A stretch of DNA of 27,060 nt, taken from NCBI GenBank assembly GCA_043424675.1, contig JBHWPB010000152.1, forward strand, positions 1-27,060, read 5' to 3'. Positions 23,820-27,060 of the stretch are shown here, in pieces. The DNA is from JBHWPB01 sp043424675. GTDB taxonomy: Bacteria > Bacillota > Bacilli > Lactobacillales > Carnobacteriaceae_A. Position 1 is the stretch's first letter, and each line of letters opens with the position of its first letter. The notes beneath the pieces were generated by a model that was given only the letters and a program-made list of their open reading frames with translations, had not been told where the DNA came from and ran no database searches. The position numbers and the translations under genes are program-made.

Positions 23820-25505
23820 TTAGAGGTTCTGCGCAGCATGTGTTCCGCTCAAGCGACCGCTGGTCAGTGCAAATTGTACGGCTGATCCGGACATGTAGAC
23901 TTGGTTGTAGAGAACTTTATTAGCTGTTTCTCCCACTGCGTAGAGATTAGCGATTGCTTTTCCATGTGGGGTGAGCACATTGAAATTCTCGTCAGTTTTG
24001 ACCCCTGAGAAAGTCCCCATGGTCATGGGGTAAATTTTCACTGCATAATAGGGTGCTTCTTGGACCGGCATTAAGAAGTCTTCATCTTTCCCGTATTCCT
24101 CATCCCCTTTATTATAAGCTGTGATTGTTTTTTGGAGCTTGTCGGCTGGAACATTTATAACTTTCGCTAATTCTTCCAGTGTCTCTGCTTTGAAGACTTC
24201 TCCAGAATCCATTTTCTCATTAATATTTTCAATATAGTCCGCATTGGCTTCATTAGAGTCTAAGATCAAATAAGGACGCTCCTGTGCAGCGACGCGATTG
24301 GTCACAATGGCATAATGATCCGCTTCATTCATGAAACGTTCGCCCTTCTCGTTGACGTAAACGTTAGAAAAGTTAAAAGCGAGATTCCCGATAGCACTCG
24401 GCGCGACGAAATCAACGATACCGAGTCCGATAATCCAAGGCTCTTCATACATCACAGCCCCTGCGTCAAGAGCCAGCTGGATCCCGTCTCCTGTCGCTCC
24501 AACAGTTGCTGCTGAAAGCTTTGAAGAACCAGCAAATTCTGGAATATATTCTTCTAACATTTCTTCATTCTTTGCAAAACCGCCTGTCGCTAAAATAACC
24601 TTCTTCGCTTCAATAATCAGATTGTGATCTTTCGATTCCGCTTTAACTCCTGCAATTTTATCGCTCTTGTCGTAAATGAATTCTACCGCCTTGGTTTCTG
24701 TCAAGATAGGGACATCTGCTTTCTTGAGATATTGTTCTAAATTATAGAGTAAGGCTTGCCCCATGACAAGGCCGTCCCCTACTTCTTCTGGGTCGTGGAG
24801 GCGAGGGGTCGGATCGACACCTAGGCCATAAACATTTCGATAATGGTGTCCCACTTCGCCTGATAGCCAGTTCGTCGTGTCGACGAATTCATCCATCAAC
24901 ACTTCAACCACAGCATAGTCCGGGTATATCCCATCTGGATGGGTTGAAGCTTGTCTCTCTTTCCAAGTCGCTAGCCAATCTTCCTTGGAGTCTTCGATGC
25001 CTCTCTCTTCTTGGAATCTTGTGCCTGTTGCGGCAATTCCACCTCCTGAGAGAGCAGTTGAACCTCCCAGCACTGCCAGTTTTTCAAGGACGATGACGTC
25101 TGCTCCTTCTTGGGAAGCTGAAATGGCTGCTGCTAAACCCGCACCGCCTGATCCTATCACAAGAACATCGGTTTCCATCATTCTATCTTCTTTTTCTTGT
25201 TTTTCTTCTTCTCCGCCTAAGAAAGTATCAATATCGAGTTCAGATTTTTCTATGGCAGATTTTACTGCATCAAGAAACCCTTGACTCGTGACGGTGGCCC
25301 CGGAAACAGAATCTACATCTATTTTTTGTTTAGAAAGAATAGAACTTTTTAATTCTTCGAAAACCGGCTTAGCCATCGTCTCTGTCTCTTGACTTTCTTT
25401 GACCTTAATTTCAGTAATTTTACCATCGAGAAGTCCGACTTCAAGAACAATACGTCCGTTATTCCCCTTACCTTCGCCACTAACTTGTGCGTATTTTTTA
25501 GCCAT
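23820..25505 (-). CDS. Soluble FMN-binding/FAD-dependent reductase (flavocytochrome c/fumarate-reductase-like)
   Basis: This 561-residue protein has an N-terminal FMN-binding domain (1-95) and a large FAD-binding domain. D65-S-V-SGAT at about 65-71 matches the D-x-x-S-G-A-T motif to which ApbE attaches FMN covalently at the Thr. ETDVLVIGSGGAGLAAA (about 111-127) is the FAD dinucleotide fold. No signal peptide or heme motif is present. The fumarate reductase signatures HHTMGG and HGANRLGGN are replaced by PMTMGTFSG and YNQVYMSGS, so another acceptor is likely. The longest frame begins at 25529; AAAGGAG before the ATG at 25503-25505 gives MAKKYAQVSG. No apbE is adjacent. Confidence 0.88.
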   Translation of the reverse strand: MAKKYAQVSGEGKGNNGRIVLEVGLLDGKITEIKVKESQETETMAKPVFEELKSSILSKQKIDVDSVSGATVTSQGFLDAVKSAIEKSELDIDTFLGGEEEKQEKEDRMMETDVLVIGSGGAGLAAAISASQEGADVIVLEKLAVLGGSTALSGGGIAATGTRFQEERGIEDSKEDWLATWKERQASTHPDGIYPDYAVVEVLMDEFVDTTNWLSGEVGHHYRNVYGLGVDPTPRLHDPEEVGDGLVMGQALLYNLEQYLKKADVPILTETKAVEFIYDKSDKIAGVKAESKDHNLIIEAKKVILATGGFAKNEEMLEEYIPEFAGSSKLSAATVGATGDGIQLALDAGAVMYEEPWIIGLGIVDFVAPSAIGNLAFNFSNVYVNEKGERFMNEADHYAIVTNRVAAQERPYLILDSNEANADYIENINEKMDSGEVFKAETLEELAKVINVPADKLQKTITAYNKGDEEYGKDEDFLMPVQEAPYYAVKIYPMTMGTFSGVKTDENFNVLTPHGKAIANLYAVGETANKVLYNQVYMSGSAVQFALTSGRLSGTHAAQNL

Positions 25506-25604
25506 AATCCGTTCTCCTTTCAATCTCAAGACTGAGAGTTAGCCCTCTAAAAACTATCCATCTTTCAGAATACATCTTTACCGAAGAAAATATTTTTAGA
25601 AGAC

Positions 25605-25656
25605 AAGGAGTACCTTCTCCAGCTTAAAAGTTGGAAAAGATACTCCTTTATTTTTT
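25605..25656 (+). terminator. Long hairpin with U tract on the plus strand
   Basis: AAGGAGTA and TACTCCTT, extended by nine more base pairs with wobbles, form a stem of about 17 bp around ACTTTTAAGC. A U tract (TTATTTTTT) follows only in the plus direction; in the minus direction it is followed by GTCTTCTAAAAATATTTTC. It lies 10 bp after the stop of the minus-strand stress gene, so it may end that transcript or block antisense transcription into it. Confidence 0.6.
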
Positions 25657-25658
25657 CC

Positions 25659-26243
25659 TTAAATCATGTCGCCTCTATAGTTGTCAACAACGATAACTGA
25701 ATTTCCCTTGGCAATATCTTCTCGATAAGGGTATAAGATATCGTCATCTTCATTATAATTAGGGTTTTTTGATTCATCTTTGTAGTCATAAACATCTAAC
25801 GTAAAAGCGTCTGCTATATTATCGATGACAGAACGGTTATCGTCATCTTCTATACGGTCAGAAGTATCTTCGTAGTCCGTACGTCTCTCTTCTTCTCTTG
25901 CGACTCTGTCAACATCTTCGGTATCTTCTCTTCCCACATTTTCGCGACTGTCCCTATCGAAAGGTTCTTGCGAGATCCCTTCTCCTCCGACTACTTCGCG
26001 TCCGGTATCTGTTTCTGTTCTTTCAATATCTTCCTCGTCAATGACAACTTCAGCATCTTCTCTTACATTTTCTGTTTCATTGTCCCTAGATTGGGAGCTT
26101 CTCATGTTGTCAGCCTGCGTTGGACTCGTATATAACGTGATCGCTTCTCTATTATACCCTTCTTCCATCAGTCGATTGATTTCTGAAGTGGCATCATCAC
26201 TTTTATTATAACTTCCAATTACTTTTCTCATATCTTTAGCCAT
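25659..26243 (-). CDS. GSP17M (YflT-like) general stress protein with acidic insert
   Basis: This 194-residue protein opens with VIGSYNKSDDATSEINRLMEEGYNREAITLYT, the GSP17M-type beta-alpha-beta start, and closes with DIAKGNSVIVVDNY, the matching last strand. Between about residues 45 and 150 runs a low-complexity segment that is very rich in Asp, Glu and Arg (for example REDTEDVDRVAREEERRTDY), probably disordered. Relatives are induced by salt, heat or starvation in bacilli, with no known biochemical function. The strong AAAAAGGAGGATGC before the ATG fixes the start. The protein is longer than the usual ~130 residues because of the insert. Confidence 0.8.
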   Translation of the reverse strand: MAKDMRKVIGSYNKSDDATSEINRLMEEGYNREAITLYTSPTQADNMRSSQSRDNETENVREDAEVVIDEEDIERTETDTGREVVGGEGISQEPFDRDSRENVGREDTEDVDRVAREEERRTDYEDTSDRIEDDDNRSVIDNIADAFTLDVYDYKDESKNPNYNEDDDILYPYREDIAKGNSVIVVDNYRGDMI

Positions 26244-26310
26244 TTTGCATCCTCCTTTTTGTCTTCTTATGCTTAATAAAGATTGCCTTTAGAATTCATA
26301 CTCTAAATTT

Positions 26311-26339
26311 AGTTTATTAATGATACTCTGATATTACAA
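26311..26339 (-). promoter_or_regulatory. Promoter of the GSP17M-like gene
   Basis: TTGTAA (26334-26339) and TAAACT (26311-26316), each matching consensus at four of six positions and 17 bp apart, lie about 67 bp upstream of the start. The evidence is moderate. Confidence 0.4.
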
Positions 26340-26461
26340 TCGATATGCTCATAGAAAAAGAATTCTTCTCACTCTCTTTAGAAGCATAACATTATCAAAA
26401 GGTTATGATTCCTATTATGCTGATACAAATCATTCGCTTATTTTAAGGGGCGTGTTCTCGC

Positions 26462-27060
26462 ATGAATGACAATATATTTTCTTTTATCTTGATCCCACTC
26501 GTTGTTTTTATTTTGTCGTTAGTCGCTCGATATATCAGACATAAACTTGCTGAACCGAAATTTGATGAAGGTGTCCAGAAACCGGGAGGATTTGATCGTT
26601 TTCTTTTATATTTCATAACACTGCTTGCTTTTTTTAGCGTCCTTTTCACAGCCTTAGGTTTTATGATGCAAGAAACAGAAATGGGAATCGTCTTTTTATT
26701 CCTCACCCTGATATTTGTGGGAATTGTTTTATTGTTAAGAAGAGAATATAACATTGCTTACCGAGAAACTGAGGAATATTTCATCTTGAACAGAAAGAAC
26801 GAGGAATTCAAAGTTTATTATGAGAACATTATCGATTGGCAGCCTGCTTTTAACGAAATTTGGATTTTGGACAAGTCTCGAGCGGATGAAAGCTATGTAA
26901 AGGTAAACATAGCCATGTTGAAACCTGAAATTTTACTTCAGCGAATAATTGAGATGACAGCGGCTGGAAAATTCCAACAAAGGAACAATCTCCCAGGAGA
27001 CCCAAAAAGACAAACTGAAATTGTAAATCATCTCGTTCAGCATCACTATGGTCACCACAT
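26462..27060 (+). CDS. Membrane protein of unknown function (partial, C-terminus missing)
   Basis: The frame is open from ATG 26462 to the right edge (199 codons). It has three hydrophobic segments, at about 5-22, 49-70 and 76-92, separated by charged loops. A soluble part follows, with YNIAYRETEEYFILNRKNEEFKVYYENIIDW. Strands of this kind after two or three helices resemble PH-like domains of small bacterial membrane proteins, but I do not recognise a specific family. AAGGGG lies 11 bp before the ATG, a slightly long spacing. It is divergent from the stress gene; the 218-bp gap holds their promoters and nothing else recognisable. Confidence 0.6.
   Translation, partial: MNDNIFSFILIPLVVFILSLVARYIRHKLAEPKFDEGVQKPGGFDRFLLYFITLLAFFSVLFTALGFMMQETEMGIVFLFLTLIFVGIVLLLRREYNIAYRETEEYFILNRKNEEFKVYYENIIDWQPAFNEIWILDKSRADESYVKVNIAMLKPEILLQRIIEMTAAGKFQQRNNLPGDPKRQTEIVNHLVQHHYGHH

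Noticed and set aside
24985..25284. Plus-strand frame rich in Ser and Pro opposite the flavoprotein gene
   Set aside because: Its composition is what the reverse of a Gly/Ala-rich FAD-binding segment yields; there is no independent support.
19649..25648. Shared ACTCCTT/AAGGAGT stems in the hairpins at 19649 and 25605
   Set aside because: The match is short and the rest of the hairpins differ, so I do not regard them as copies of one repeat element.
26443..26754. Minus-strand frame opposite the partial membrane protein
   Set aside because: The plus strand has an ATG with a ribosome binding site and hydrophobic helices; the minus frame is basic and featureless.
1..27060. CRISPR arrays, tRNA or rRNA genes, transposase genes or prophage remnants
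   Set aside because: None was seen: no regularly spaced repeats, no cloverleaf-like sequence and no integrase or transposase motif on either strand.

Overview
The window looks like chromosomal DNA of a low-GC Gram-positive bacterium. The F-ATPase gene order, strong AGGAGG-type ribosome binding sites, EfrAB/TM287-288-like exporter pair, lipoprotein lipobox, GSP17M-like stress protein and an RclA-type reductase all fit Bacillota, probably Lactobacillales. A sodium-type, alanine-rich ATP synthase c subunit suggests a salt- or alkali-adapted member (for example the Alkalibacterium/Marinilactibacillus side of Carnobacteriaceae). That placement is inference; no rRNA or other taxonomic marker is present.

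Layout. Almost everything is on the minus strand. (1) 1-4757: ATP synthase operon atpZ-atpI-atpB-atpE-atpF-atpH-atpA-atpG (gamma runs off the left edge). It lies 21 bp downstream of a RelB/RelE-type toxin-antitoxin pair (4779-5275) with a clear promoter and a double dyad operator. (2) 5399-11599: weak terminator, cinA, an AI-2E-family membrane protein, and a heterodimeric ABC exporter with one degenerate ATP site. (3) 11637-14179: a stress-like island with a phosphoribosyltransferase divergent from a LURP-one protein, followed by a bacterial relative of archaeo-eukaryotic release factors (baeRF) that carries a GGQ tripeptide. (4) 14203-16754: tandem copies of an RclA-type flavin disulfide reductase; the downstream copy is heavily decayed. 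(5) 16832-19596: rluA-type pseudouridine synthase plus a homodimer-type ABC exporter in one operon. (6) 19644-20775: an orphan amino-acid-binding lipoprotein whose signal peptide appears split by a one-base frameshift. (7) 20964-23603: a cysteine-type sulfatase and its formylglycine-generating enzyme as a two-gene operon. (8) 23743-25505: a soluble FMN/FAD reductase. (9) 25605-27060: a GSP17M-like stress protein and a divergent, truncated membrane protein.

How the parts may work together. The c subunit has the ligands that define sodium-driven F-ATPases, so the operon may couple ATP to Na+ rather than H+. The sulfatase and FGE form a self-contained sulfate-ester hydrolysis unit, because FGE matures the sulfatase active-site cysteine. 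The RclA-type enzyme, baeRF, phosphoribosyltransferase and GSP17M-like protein all suggest stress handling.

The observations I would check first are the toxin-antitoxin promoter that may read into the ATP synthase operon, the unusual c-ring helix 1, the GGQ-bearing baeRF with its dyad promoter, and the frameshifted lipoprotein signal peptide. I found no CRISPR array, tRNA, rRNA, IS element or prophage.
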